Positions 1 through 9,360 of a stretch of 64,000 nt of DNA are shown here, one piece after another (position 1 is the first letter of the stretch; every line of letters begins with the position of its first letter). The notes beneath the pieces were generated by a model. The model did not search any database. It worked only from the letters and a program-made list of their open reading frames with translations, and was not told the origin of the DNA. The position numbers and the translations under genes are program-made. Source of the DNA: Bog-473 sp963828505 (lineage in GTDB: Bacteria; Actinomycetota; Acidimicrobiia; Acidimicrobiales; RAAP-2); contig CAWHFM010000004.1 of assembly GCA_963828505.1 (NCBI GenBank), positions 1-64,000 on the forward strand, written 5' to 3'.

Positions 1-190
1 GGGGCCGTCGACACTCGCCCGCTGCGTGAGTCGAGCCGAAGGTCTCGCCGGCCGGTTCGCCACACCCACCATGCGCGCACCCGAATGCGTCGCACTCGCC
101 TCCGTGGCCCTTCGGTCATCGGGCTCGGTCTCTTAGGCCTCCCGGCCGGGACCTTCGACGACGTGGCGGCTCAGGAGCGCCGCCGGTCGG

Positions 191-2440
191 TCAGTGTTCC
201 GCCTCCGCCAGGGTGTCGTAGGTGTTCGAGTTGTGCTGCCAGGTACCGACAGCGATGCACGCCGAGGGCGAGGTGCACGCCGCCCCGAACAGAGCGGCGA
301 AGGTGGCACCGGCTGGGTTGGGGGTGGACTGGATGCTCCAGGCGGTGCCGTTCCACTCCTCGGCCAACGTCTTCCCTGCACCCGAGCCGTCGGTGTAGCC
401 GCCGGTGGTGGTGCACGCCGTTGGGCCGATGCACGACACCCCGTCCAGGTAGCTGTTGGCGGCACCAGTGGGGACAGGGGTGGACTCGATGCTCCAGGCG
501 GTGCCGTTCCAAGTCTCGGTCAAGGCGAAGACGTGGTCTGAAGTGTCCTCATAGCTGCCGACGGCGATGCAGGCGGTGATGGAGGTGCACGAGACGCCGT
601 ACATCTCGGCGCCGGCCGGGCCAGTAGCGGCAGAAGGGGTGGGAATCGCCTGAAGACTCCACGCCGCGCCATTCCATGTCTCGGCCAACAACACGTAGTC
701 GCCCGAACTGTTCTCGTAGTCCCCGACGGCGGTGCACGCCGTGGGGGACGAGCACCACACCCCCAGCAGTGAGCTGTAGGTCGATCCGGCGGGGACAGGG
801 GTGGACTCGATGCTCCAGGCGGTGCCGTTCCACACCTCGGCCAAGGTCACAAAATCGTCTGAGCCAGTGATGTAGGACCATCCGACGGCAGTGCAGGCGG
901 TGATCGAGGTGCACGAGACGCCGTACATCTCGGCGCCGCTGCCGCCGGCCGGGGTGGGCGTCGTCTGGATGCTCCAGACCGTTCCGTTCCATGTCTCGGC
1001 CAACGGCGAGTCGTTCCCCGCGCTGTCGTAGTAGTCCCCGACAGCGATGCAGGCGGTGGGTGACGAGCACCAGACGGCGTTGAGTTCGCTGGCGGTGGCA
1101 GCGGCCGGGTCGGGCGTCGCTTCGGCCGTCCAGGCCTCGCCGTTCCAGCTCTCGGCGAGTGTCACGCTGGTACTGGAAGAGCCACCGTTGAGGACCTCGT
1201 TTCCGAAAGACCCAACGGCCATGCAGGCGGTGCTCGACGGGCATGACAACCCGTAAAGAGCGCTATTGGTGGCGCCAGCGACGTGGTTGAGGGTTCGCTT
1301 GATCTTCCATAAAGAGCCGTTCCAGCTCTCCGCCAGGGTGTCGTAGGTCTTCGAGTTGTGCTGCCAGGTGCCGACAGCCATGCACGCCGAGGGCGAGGTG
1401 CACGCCACCTCAAACAGCCCGCCGAAGGTGGCGCCGGCTGGGTTGGGGGTGGACTGGACGCTCCAGGCGGTGCCGTTCCACTCCTCGGCCAACGTTTCCC
1501 CGGCACCCGAGCCGTCGGTGTAGCCGCCGGTGGCGGTGCACGCCGTGGGTGAGGTGCACGACACCCCGTCCAGGTAGCTGTCGGTGGCGCCAGTGGGGAC
1601 GGGGGTGGACGCGATGCTCCAGGCGGTGCCGTTCCAAATCTCGGTCAAGACCAGTACGTCGTCTGAGCTGTTCTCGTAGTTGCCGACGGCGATGCAGGCG
1701 GTGATGGAGGTGCACGACACGCCGTCCATCTCGGCCCCCTCGGGGCCGGTGGCGGCAGCAGGGGTGGGGATGGCTTGAAGACTCCACGCCGCGCCGTTCC
1801 ATGTCTCGGCCGACGACACGTAGTCGCCCGAACTGTTCTTGTCGTCCCCGACGGCGGTGCACGCCGTGGCGGACGAGCACCACACCCCCAGCAGTGCGCT
1901 GTCGGTCGATCCGGCGGGGTTGGGGGTGGACTCGATGCTCCAGGCGGTGCCGTTCCACACCTCGGCCAAGGTCACAAAATCGTCTGAGCCGGTGAGGTAG
2001 GACCATCCGACGGCGGTGCAGGCGGTGATCGAGGTGCACGACATGTCCCACAGTTCGGCTCCGGTGCCGCCGGCCGGGGTGGGCGTCGTCTGGATGCTCC
2101 AGGTCGTGCCGTTCCATGTCTCGGCCAACGGCGAGTCGTTCCCCGCGCTGTCGTAGTAGTCCCCGACGGCGATGCAGGCGGTGGTTGACGAGCACCAGAC
2201 GGCGTTGAGTTCGCTGGCGGTGGCAGCGGCCGGGTCGGGCGTGGCTTCAGCCGTCCAGGCCTCGCCGTTCCAGCTCTCGGCGAGTGTCACGCTGGTACTG
2301 GAAGGGCCACCGTTGAGGACCTCGCTTCCGAAGGACCCAACGGCCATGCAGGCGGTGCTCGACGGGCATGACAACCCGTAGAGAGCGCTATTGGTGGCGC
2401 CAGCGACGTGGTTGAGGGTTCGCTTGATCTTCCATAAAGA
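191..2440. repeat. Two tandem 1125-bp near-identical units
   Basis: Matching landmarks lie exactly 1125 bp apart: CGCCAGGGTGTCGTAGG at 206 and 1331, and GATCTTCCATAAAGAGCC at 1301 and 2426. The units run about 191-1315 and 1316-2440 and keep the reading frame (375 codons). Differences are mostly single substitutions, so the duplication is recent or kept alike by gene conversion. It lies wholly inside the secreted repeat protein gene. Confidence 0.9.
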
Positions 2441-2689
2441 GCCGTTCGTGTCCGGTCCAGCCACCGACCCGATGGGCGCCAGTTGAGCACCTGTGGCCGG
2501 AGCGCCGGTCGGCGCCAACAAGCTCGGCAGCCTCGGCCTTGCCATGGCGGCGACCGATGAAGATGTGGAAACGGACGGCGTCGTCGACGCCCTTGCAGCC
2601 GACGGGGCCACCAAGGCGACCTGAAGTCCAAGGGCCGACATGGCGGCGCCGAGAAGAATGGTGCACGTCGCTCGGTTGATTCTGGACAT
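191..2689 (-). CDS. Secreted Cys-paired repeat protein, two predicted 7-bladed propellers
   Basis: About 832 aa, exported by an N-terminal signal sequence (basic MSRINR, hydrophobic stretch, Ala-rich cleavage region). The start at 2689 is preceded by a strong AAGGAGGA ribosome site; an upstream in-frame start at 2776 lacks one. The mature part is built of about 14 repeats of roughly 54 aa, each with a CX5C pair followed by xAVG, a LAExWNGxxW strand and a TPxPAG turn. Seven repeats form a 375-residue superunit, present twice. Repeat length and the aromatic W-N-G strand suggest beta-propeller blades, so two seven-bladed propellers is my inference. The two cysteines in each blade could form a disulfide, as expected outside the cell. 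No catalytic motif is visible. Function is unknown; surface adhesion or ligand binding is possible. The same repeat occurs in the gene at 48654-49808. Confidence 0.85.
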   Translation of the reverse strand: MSRINRATCTILLGAAMSALGLQVALVAPSAARASTTPSVSTSSSVAAMARPRLPSLLAPTGAPATGAQLAPIGSVAGPDTNGSLWKIKRTLNHVAGATNSALYGLSCPSSTACMAVGSFGSEVLNGGPSSTSVTLAESWNGEAWTAEATPDPAAATASELNAVWCSSTTACIAVGDYYDSAGNDSPLAETWNGTTWSIQTTPTPAGGTGAELWDMSCTSITACTAVGWSYLTGSDDFVTLAEVWNGTAWSIESTPNPAGSTDSALLGVWCSSATACTAVGDDKNSSGDYVSSAETWNGAAWSLQAIPTPAAATGPEGAEMDGVSCTSITACIAVGNYENSSDDVLVLTEIWNGTAWSIASTPVPTGATDSYLDGVSCTSPTACTATGGYTDGSGAGETLAEEWNGTAWSVQSTPNPAGATFGGLFEVACTSPSACMAVGTWQHNSKTYDTLAESWNGSLWKIKRTLNHVAGATNSALYGLSCPSSTACMAVGSFGNEVLNGGSSSTSVTLAESWNGEAWTAEATPDPAAATASELNAVWCSSPTACIAVGDYYDSAGNDSPLAETWNGTVWSIQTTPTPAGGSGAEMYGVSCTSITACTAVGWSYITGSDDFVTLAEVWNGTAWSIESTPVPAGSTYSSLLGVWCSSPTACTAVGDYENSSGDYVLLAETWNGAAWSLQAIPTPSAATGPAGAEMYGVSCTSITACIAVGSYEDTSDHVFALTETWNGTAWSIESTPVPTGAANSYLDGVSCIGPTACTTTGGYTDGSGAGKTLAEEWNGTAWSIQSTPNPAGATFAALFGAACTSPSACIAVGTWQHNSNTYDTLAEAEH

Positions 2690-2814
2690 CGCTCCTCCTT
2701 GCATCGATCCTGGTGCTCGTCCGCGGCAGGTCGGCTGAGAAACGAGATTCATCTCAACCCGCCGGAGAGGCTTCACCCTTTGGTCGAACGGTAAAGGATG
2801 TCGGGTTACAGGCT

Positions 2815-2871
2815 CTCAGTACTGAGTACTGATTTCTTTCGCCCCAACCTCTTTGCCGGACGACTGTCCGG
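2815..2871. promoter_or_regulatory. Composite element, copy 1
   Basis: Reads CTCAGT-N4-AGTACTGATTT-N20-CCGGAC-GA-CTGTCCGG. It includes the palindrome CTCAGTACTGAG (2815-2826) and an inverted repeat CCGGAC/GTCCGG (2856-2871). The same blocks recur at the same spacing at 3134-3190. This copy overlaps the 3' end of the small HTH-like gene. Its role is unknown. Confidence 0.5.
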
Positions 2872-3100
2872 CTCGCTCGGAATCCGGTCCCGGGGCCGTG
2901 ACCGAGCCGGCCGGGTCGATCAGCCGGGCGCGCTCCTGAAGGTTCTCGAGCTTGCGGGCACCGATGTAGAGCAGGGTCTCGATGCCCTCGGGGTCGATGT
3001 CGAGGCAGTCGGCGATCAGCTCGTCATCGGCCCCGAGAGCTCGCAGACGGAGCCCGATGCGATACGCCCGGGGCAACTCGTCGGCCCGAGACTCGTCCAT
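2816..3100 (-). CDS. Small HTH-like protein, unknown function
   Basis: 94 aa, acidic, without signal peptide or membrane segment. Residues about 11-55 (AYRIGLRLRALG, then ADDELIADCLDI and IETLLYIGARKL) read as two or three helices, with the look of a sigma region 4 or helix-turn-helix fold, so DNA binding is a reasonable guess but not shown. The tail after residue 60 is low complexity (Pro, Gly, Ser, Glu). The gene diverges from the LuxR-type regulator, with 92 bp between the starts, and its two ends are bracketed by the related 57-bp elements. I do not recognise a named family. Coding status is supported by the helical N-terminal half; the C-terminus may be read-through of repeat DNA. Confidence 0.6.
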   Translation of the reverse strand: MDESRADELPRAYRIGLRLRALGADDELIADCLDIDPEGIETLLYIGARKLENLQERARLIDPAGSVTAPGPDSERAGQSSGKEVGAKEISTQY

Positions 3101-3133
3101 TTCGTCATGCTGACGACCACCGGCCGAGATGTC

Positions 3134-3190
3134 CTCAGTGGCAAGTACTGATTTATCCTGATTTTGTCCTGAACCCGGACAGACTGTCCG
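3134..3190. promoter_or_regulatory. Composite element, copy 2, upstream of LuxR-type gene
   Basis: CTCAGT-N4-AGTACTGATTT-N20-CCGGAC-AGA-CTGTCCG, ending 3 bp before the ATG at 3193. The last 15 bases form a perfect dyad, CGGACAG-A-CTGTCCG (3176-3190). TATCCT at 3154-3159 could be a -10 box. The position suggests an operator for the LuxR-type gene, the divergent small gene, or both. Confidence 0.5.
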
Positions 3191-3192
3191 TC

Positions 3193-5800
3193 ATGGACCG
3201 CTGGCCGATGGTCGGTCGAACCGAGGAGCGGGGCTACCTCGCCAGGGCGATCGCCGATCCCCAACAGGCTGGGGTCCTCGTGGCCGGACCAGCCGGGGTG
3301 GGCAAAACCCGCCTTATGCGAGAAGTGGTCCAGGAAGCGACGGACTGCCACGTGGAGTTGGTCACGGCCACCGAGTCTGCCCAACCCCTCCCGTTTGGCG
3401 CCTTCGCCCACTTGTTGCCCGAGGATCTCGGGATGATCGACCGGATCGACTTGCTGGCGGTCATCGGACGCCATCTGATTCTCCAGGCGGAGGGCAAGCC
3501 TCCTCTCCTGGCGGTCGACGACATGCACCTACTCGATCCGCACTCGGCCGCGTTGGTTCACCATGTCGCCACGACTCGTGCCGCCACCGTGCTCCTGACC
3601 CTACGCAGCGGACATGCGGCACCCGACGCCGTGACGGCGCTTCATCGTGATGGGATCGTGTCCCGGCTGGAGCTTCAACCGATTTCCAGAGCAGAGTTCG
3701 ATGCCCTGATCGAACGGGTCCTCAAGGGTCTGACCGAGAGTTTCACGCTCGATCGGATGTGGGCGGCGACTCAAGGAAACGTGCTCTTCGCACGAGAGCT
3801 CATCGGCGACGCCATTGACGCCGGCACGCTCGATCGTCACCACGGCGTGTGGCGCTGGACCGGTGGCGTGGGCCAAGCTCCGCGGCTCAAAGAGACCGTT
3901 ACCGCCCGCCTCGGCGGCCTGAGCTCCGCCGAACGGTCATTCCTCGAGGTTCTGGCCGTAGGCGAGCCGCTGAGCCTGCAAAGTGCGCGACGTCTCGACC
4001 CCGACGTGTCGGTGCCGGATCTGGAACGACAAGGTCTCGTCGCTGTTGACAGCGCCGGGCACCGCACGCTGGTTCGACTGGTTCACCCACTTTTCGGCGA
4101 GACCTTGCGGGCGACCATGCCCGTTTCTCTTCGCCGCCAGATCAATCACGACTTGGCTGAAGACCTGGCCCATCGTGATGATCAGCAACCGGGCGACGCA
4201 CTCAGACTTGCCTTGTTGCGGGAGGCGGCGGGTGAGCCGTCCGACCCCGAGCTGCTCGCTGAAGCGGCGCGACGCGGCGAATATGCTTTCCGACCACGCT
4301 TTGGCCGAACGCTTGGCTCGATCCTCGGTCCATCCAGGTGACGGGTTCATTGGCCAACTCGAGCTGGGTCGAGCCCTGCTCGGCCAGAGCCGGTTCGAGG
4401 AAGCCGAAACCGTTCTGGTGCCGCTCGTCGGCAACGAGCCGAACGATAAGGCTCGTGAAAACCTGTCGGATGCCATCAGCGGCACCGTAGGCCACGGCCT
4501 CGGCCGGGTCGACGAGGCCCTCAACCTTCTTCAGTCGATCGAACACACCGCAACCGACCCGTCCGTCACAGCGCTCCTGCGATGCCACCGGGCGACTCTC
4601 CTTGCCTTTGGTGCCCGCTTCACCGAGGCAGCCGAGCTTGGTATGGCCGCCCTCGAATCGGTCGAAGACGAAGCTGTCCGTGTTCGGTCACTCGGCTCGG
4701 TCGGGAGCAGCCTCGTGATGGGCGGTCGTATCAATGAGGCGCTGGCGCTCAGCGAGGGGGCCTTTGAGCCGGCCTTGCGGCTTCAGCACGTTCTTCCCGC
4801 GGCACCGGTATGGGCAGTGTCTTCGCGCTGCACTGCGTTGTTCTTCGCCGGGCGTGCCGATGAATCCCTCGAGCTTGTCGACTTGGCCATGGAAGCGGTT
4901 CCGCAGGTTCCGCTCCAGGTGGCGGCTCGGGCCGGTGCCTACCGGGGCCGGATTCTCCTGTTCCAAGGCCGAGCCGGCAGTGCCAGTCGGCGCCTCACCG
5001 ACGCCGCTCTCAGTGTGCGTGCCAATCAGGGTGTCTATCCGTCGTGGTGCCTCGCACTCGCAGCCGAGTCCCACGCCCTGCTCGGCCATCACGAGGAGGC
5101 GAGGGAGGCAGCGACCGAAGCAGTCATCTTGGATCGAAGCGAGATCCAGGCCTACCGACCTGATCAACTACGCGCCCTGGCCTGGGTCGACGCCCAAAGT
5201 GGCCGCATCTCGTCTGCCACCGACCAACTGTGGGCGGCCGCGGATCTCGCCGCTTCGCGGGGCCAACGCAGCTTCGAGATCATCATCCTCGACGATCTGC
5301 TCCGTCTGGGCGAACACGAAGCGGCTGGACGCACCCGGGAGCTGGCGGTGCACGTCGACGGAGCGTGGTCGGCGGCCATCGCTTCCCATGCTGACGCTGT
5401 TCTCTCCGGCGCGACGGTTGACCTGGAGACCGCGGCGGAGGCCTTCCGCGGAATCGGCGCCCGGCTGGTGGCCGCCGAGCTGTGGGCAACCGCGTCCGCC
5501 GCCCGTCAACGCGAGGGCCTGACGGCGAGAGCCACTGAAGCGGCCAGGCACGCCAAGGAGCTGTCCGAGCGCTGTGAGGGAGCACGAACGCAACCTCTCG
5601 AATGGGCAGTCGCCGACGTCCCACTCACACGCCGGGAACGCGAGACAGCCACGCTCGCGGCGAACGGGGCGACCAACGCAGAGATCGCCGCCGAACTCAC
5701 GGTCTCGGAGCGGACGGTCGAAAGTCACCTTTATGCAGTTTTCGCCAAGCTTGGAATCACCAACCGGAACCAACTCACTGGCGCCCTTCAAGACGGATGA
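3193..5800 (+). pseudogene. LuxR-family ATP-binding regulator, one frameshift
   Basis: A large signal-integrating transcription regulator. Frame 1 (3193-4341) carries an AAA-type ATPase with Walker A GPAGVGKTRL near residue 31 and a Walker B-like LLAVDDMHLL near 104. A second frame, used from about 4277 to 5800, carries the TPR-like helical middle and a C-terminal LuxR helix-turn-helix (LTRRERETATLAANG, then NAEIAAELTVSERTVESHL). Removing one G at 4276/4277 joins the frames as EAARRANMLSDHALAERLA, the sequence expected for the family, giving about 868 aa. So this is either a recent pseudogene or a base-call error; the protein reads intact on both sides. The inverted repeat directly before the start could be its operator. 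The inducer is unknown. Confidence 0.8.
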
Positions 5801-6574
5801 CCACGGGCGTCCGGGCTGATCTGCGGATGTCCAGTCACCACTCAATGCCGAGTCCCACACCCAGGTTCAAGAACCCGCGCTGGGAGCGCTGGAGGCCCGT
5901 GTGCGGGCCGACGCCGCTTGCCTCGTGAACTGGTGTCAAGAGCGGCGTCTCTAATGCTCGCTCAACCACGAACATGAAGACCTCCCCGCCCACGCTCCGC
6001 ATTTCCAGGGCCCATGCGCGCGGGGGAGTCGACTCGACGTTCATTCCAAGACGCGGCGGTCATCACCATCATTTGGGCCAGTCACGCCTCCCGCAGCACC
6101 GGGCCTGGTACACCCGGTAGGGCGTGGCGACGCACCTCCAGTTGCAAGGCGTGACCGGGGCGAGCCTTCGGGGTCTGTCTATTACGGCGAAGTCGCGACC
6201 ACCCGATGCCACCGCGCTCTCCTCTGATTCGCGCTGGACGCTGTCCTCACTCGCGTCCAGCAATGGTCGCACGCCGTTGCCCTTGGGTTTGATGACAAAG
6301 TTATGCCCTTGCCTACGCCCAAAATGCTGCTGTCGGCCTCCCTCTCGGTAGAGACGGCTCGCTCCTCAGGAGCCGTGGCCCGATACTCGGTCGAGGTGGC
6401 TCGTGTGACCGCTCAGAGGGTGTGCACGGTCGACCAACCTGTCAGACCGAACTCCGGTGTCCGCCCAAAGAAACCGTCTCCGCCGCCATGGCCCGTGTGG
6501 CGGCGTTCATGACAGAACACGTCGAATCTGAGGCGGGAGCGGCAGAACTCCTGGTGGAAGGGGTGCCGGCGGCC
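5801..6574. other. Intergenic stretch, no convincing gene
   Basis: About 770 bp between the LuxR-type gene and the flippase. Short open frames occur on both strands (for example 5835-6044 and 6069-6272 minus), but none shows a domain, a good ribosome site or a plausible protein composition. No tRNA, IS end or clear terminator was seen. Confidence 0.5.
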
Positions 6575-7966
6575 ATGTCGCTGGCACCGAATGCGGTCGG
6601 TCCGAATCTCGGCGCTGAGCTCCTCCTCGACCCGGCTGCGAAACCTGGCGTCGAGTCCATGCGCGCCGGGCTGCTGCAAGCGGGGCCGCTGGCGATCGCG
6701 GGCGTGGTCGCCAACGGCGCCAGCGTCGTGCTGACGATCGCGTTGGCACGGTTGCTCAACCCGCACGGCTACGGCGTGCTGAACCAGCTGACCGGCCTGT
6801 TCCTCATCATCTCCATGCCGGGCTCCGCGGTGGTGGTGGCGGTGGTGCGCCGGGTGACGATCTGGCACGAGGACGGCAGTGGACACCTGGTCCGCCGCTG
6901 GGCCGGGCGAGTGCACCGTCAGTGCACGTTGTTGGTTGTCCTGTGGGCGGCGGTGGTCTTTGCCAGCCGTCACTGGGTGGCGTTGTTGTTGAACCAGCAG
7001 AGCGGCATCGGCATCGCAGCCATCCTCACCGCGGCGGCGTTCTTCATGTTGCTCTCGCTCGACCGCGGGTTGCTGCAGGCGCGCCGTGGCTACTCGCCGC
7101 TCGCGGTCAACCTCGTCGTGGAGATCGGGGTACGCCTGGTGGCCGTCCTGATATTGGTGCTCGCCGGCTTCGGGCCATCCGGCGCCGCCGTGGGCGTCCT
7201 GATCGGCGAGGTGGTCGCCGCCCTCCACGCCCGGTATGCCGCCGTCCACGCGTGGGGGGGTGGTGGGGTGCCCCGGCCCTGGGCGACTACCGGCTGGAGG
7301 GCGGCGATACGCCCCGATCGCGTTCTCGGTGCGGCCACGACCGAGCGCCGGCAGGTTGCGACCGACCTCGTCGTCGCCTGGGTGTCGCTCTCCATGGTGG
7401 CCGTACTCCAGAACGTCGATGTCCTGGTCGTCGGCCGGGACAACCCGAGCCACAGCGGCGCCTACGCGGCCGTGTCGGTCACGAGCAAGGCCATTGTGTT
7501 CGGGGCCATCGTGCTCGGCGGCTACCTGCTGCCGGAGGCGGCGATCCGCTGGCGGGAAGGAGGGCATGCCCTCCGCCAGCTCGCCGTCGTCCTCGTCCTG
7601 CTGGCTGTGCCCTCGGTTCTCCTTCTCGGCCTTGCGCTCCTCGCTCCCGAGAGGTTGTTGGCGACCGTGTACCACCACGCCTACACGGCCGCGTCTTCCG
7701 CTTTGGCCCCGCTCGTCTTGGCCATGATCATGCTCAGCGTCACGGTGATCTTGACCATGTACCTGCTGGCGATAGGCCGACGTTGGGTAGTCGGTGTCCT
7801 GATCGGAGGCGCCGTGGTCCTCACGGTCGCGGTCCTGGGGACACACGGTGCACCTCGGTCCACCGCCCTGGCGGACCTCGCGGTACAGGCGGTAGTCCTC
7901 ACCGTGCTTGTCGTCGGTTTCGCGTTGGTCCACCGCCTTCGGGTGGATCGAGAGCCTCGGGGCTAA
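6575..7966 (+). CDS. Polysaccharide flippase-like membrane protein
   Basis: About 463 aa from the start at 6575, which has GGAAGGGG 11 bases upstream; the frame is open from 6422. The protein has about 12 hydrophobic segments beginning near LAIAGVVANGASVVLTIALA, with the N-terminal layout of Wzx/MurJ-type lipid-linked oligosaccharide flippases (MATE-like fold). Its likely role is to move a lipid-linked sugar unit across the membrane. The neighbouring GT4 glycosyltransferase starts 11 bp downstream, and the convergent AftD-like gene also acts on envelope glycans. Substrate is unknown. The exact start is uncertain because several in-frame Met codons precede the first membrane segment. Confidence 0.75.
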   Translation: MSLAPNAVGPNLGAELLLDPAAKPGVESMRAGLLQAGPLAIAGVVANGASVVLTIALARLLNPHGYGVLNQLTGLFLIISMPGSAVVVAVVRRVTIWHEDGSGHLVRRWAGRVHRQCTLLVVLWAAVVFASRHWVALLLNQQSGIGIAAILTAAAFFMLLSLDRGLLQARRGYSPLAVNLVVEIGVRLVAVLILVLAGFGPSGAAVGVLIGEVVAALHARYAAVHAWGGGGVPRPWATTGWRAAIRPDRVLGAATTERRQVATDLVVAWVSLSMVAVLQNVDVLVVGRDNPSHSGAYAAVSVTSKAIVFGAIVLGGYLLPEAAIRWREGGHALRQLAVVLVLLAVPSVLLLGLALLAPERLLATVYHHAYTAASSALAPLVLAMIMLSVTVILTMYLLAIGRRWVVGVLIGGAVVLTVAVLGTHGAPRSTALADLAVQAVVLTVLVVGFALVHRLRVDREPRG

Positions 7967-7976
7967 CGTGACCCGA

Positions 7977-9305
7977 ATGGGTGACGAGTCGGGGGGGGTC
8001 GCGCCTGAGAATGCGGCAGGTCTCGCCGCGGCGGCCGAATCGGACCCGGGTATGCAGGCAGGAATGGGTGCCGGTGCCGTCGCCAAGTCCCCACCGTTCC
8101 GGGGCAGCCTCGCCGGCGGCTCTCGCCGGTCGACGAGCGAGGAATCGCCCGATCCGTCGGACCTCGAAGACGTCGCCGCGGTGGCATCCCGAGCGGGGAT
8201 CCGCCGGGTCCATTTCGTCGCCTGGCGCGACCTCGACGACCCCGAGGCGGGCGGCTCCGAGCTGCATGCCCACATGGTCGCCTCCCAGTGGGCGGCGGCC
8301 GGTCTCGATGTCACCTTCCGCACTTCGGCGGTCCCTGGTGGAGCGAGAGCCCTCACCAGGGACGGATACCGCGTCATAAGGCGAGCCGGCCGCTACGGCG
8401 TCTTTCCCGGGGCGGCATGGGAAGGCCTCAGGATGGGACACCGGCCCGGGGATGCGCTGGTCGAGGTCTGGAACGGCATGCCTTTCCTCTCGCCGCTGTG
8501 GTATCGAGGGCCGAGCATCGTCTTCCTCCATCACGTTCACGCGGAGATGTGGGGCATGGTCCTGCCGCCATCGCTGGCCAAGTTGGGCGACACGTTCGAG
8601 CGCCGGGTGGCGCCGCCTATCTATCGGCGCAGCCAGATCGTCACGCTGTCGGAATCCTCGCGCTGCGAAATCATGGACATGCTCGGCCTACGCCGCGAAC
8701 AGATCAGCGTCGCTCCCCCCGGAGTCGATCCACGCTTCAGCGCCGCCGGCCGCCGCTCTCGGACCCCGCTGGTCGTGGCGGTCGGTCGGCTCGTGCCGGT
8801 CAAGCGATTCGACGTTCTGCTCCGGACGCTGGCCAAGGTGAAGGCCGACCATCCCGACCTCGAAGCGGTCATCGTCGGCGACGGCTACGAACGGCCGCAG
8901 CTCGAGGCGTTGCGCGAAGAGCTGGGCGCGACGGAGTGGGTGAGCATGCCGGGCCGAGTCTCGGATGACGACCTGGTGTCGTGGTATCGCAGGGCCTGGG
9001 TGGTGGCAAGCACATCTCAACGAGAAGGCTGGGGGATGACGCTCACCGAGGCTGCCGCGTGCGGGACCCCGGCCGTCGCGACCGCGATCGCAGGTCACGC
9101 CGACGCCGTGGTCGATGGCGAGTCGGGAATCCTGGTCGAGGACGCCGGTGACCTGCCGAGCGCGCTGATCCGCCTGCTCGGTGACGACGTCCTGCGAAAC
9201 CGACTGTCAAAGGGGGCACTGGCCCACTCACGTTGGTTCACGTGGGAAACGACAGCTCGTCGGGCGATGGACGTGCTTGCCGCCCAAGCTGCTCCAAGAT
9301 CGTAA
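7977..9305 (+). CDS. GT4-family glycosyltransferase
   Basis: About 442 aa; a retaining GT-B glycosyltransferase that moves a sugar from a nucleotide-sugar to a glycan or lipid acceptor at the inner face of the membrane. The N-terminal domain has VAWRDLDDPEAGGSELHAH and FLHHVH. The C-terminal domain has VAVGRLVPVKRFDVLL and the EX7E element in EGWGMTLTEAAACGTPAVAT, typical of family 4. The start ATG at 7977 follows the flippase stop by 10 bp; GTG at 7968 is an alternative. The first 75 residues are Gly/Ala/Ser-rich and not conserved-looking, so a later start is possible. Probably co-transcribed with the flippase in a surface-glycan pathway. Confidence 0.85.
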   Translation: MGDESGGVAPENAAGLAAAAESDPGMQAGMGAGAVAKSPPFRGSLAGGSRRSTSEESPDPSDLEDVAAVASRAGIRRVHFVAWRDLDDPEAGGSELHAHMVASQWAAAGLDVTFRTSAVPGGARALTRDGYRVIRRAGRYGVFPGAAWEGLRMGHRPGDALVEVWNGMPFLSPLWYRGPSIVFLHHVHAEMWGMVLPPSLAKLGDTFERRVAPPIYRRSQIVTLSESSRCEIMDMLGLRREQISVAPPGVDPRFSAAGRRSRTPLVVAVGRLVPVKRFDVLLRTLAKVKADHPDLEAVIVGDGYERPQLEALREELGATEWVSMPGRVSDDDLVSWYRRAWVVASTSQREGWGMTLTEAAACGTPAVATAIAGHADAVVDGESGILVEDAGDLPSALIRLLGDDVLRNRLSKGALAHSRWFTWETTARRAMDVLAAQAAPRS

Positions 9306-9360
9306 GACTGCGCTCCGAACCTGCCCCGCGATTCCGGGGGGCTGCTGAGGGCTATTGAGG

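Noticed and set aside
191..2440. Insertion sequence or composite element as the cause of the 1125-bp repeat
   Set aside because: The repeat is wholly coding, in frame and adjacent, with no inverted ends or transposase.
5835..6272. Two short minus-strand frames after the LuxR-type gene
   Set aside because: No start signal or domain; composition typical of non-coding GC-rich DNA.
6413..8377. 654-codon open frame antisense to the flippase and GT4 genes
   Set aside because: Low-complexity Arg/His/Asp-rich translation; spans two real genes.
9324..9339. Hairpin CCCCG/CGGGG after the GT4 gene as terminator
   Set aside because: Only a 5-bp stem and no U-tract; too weak to call.
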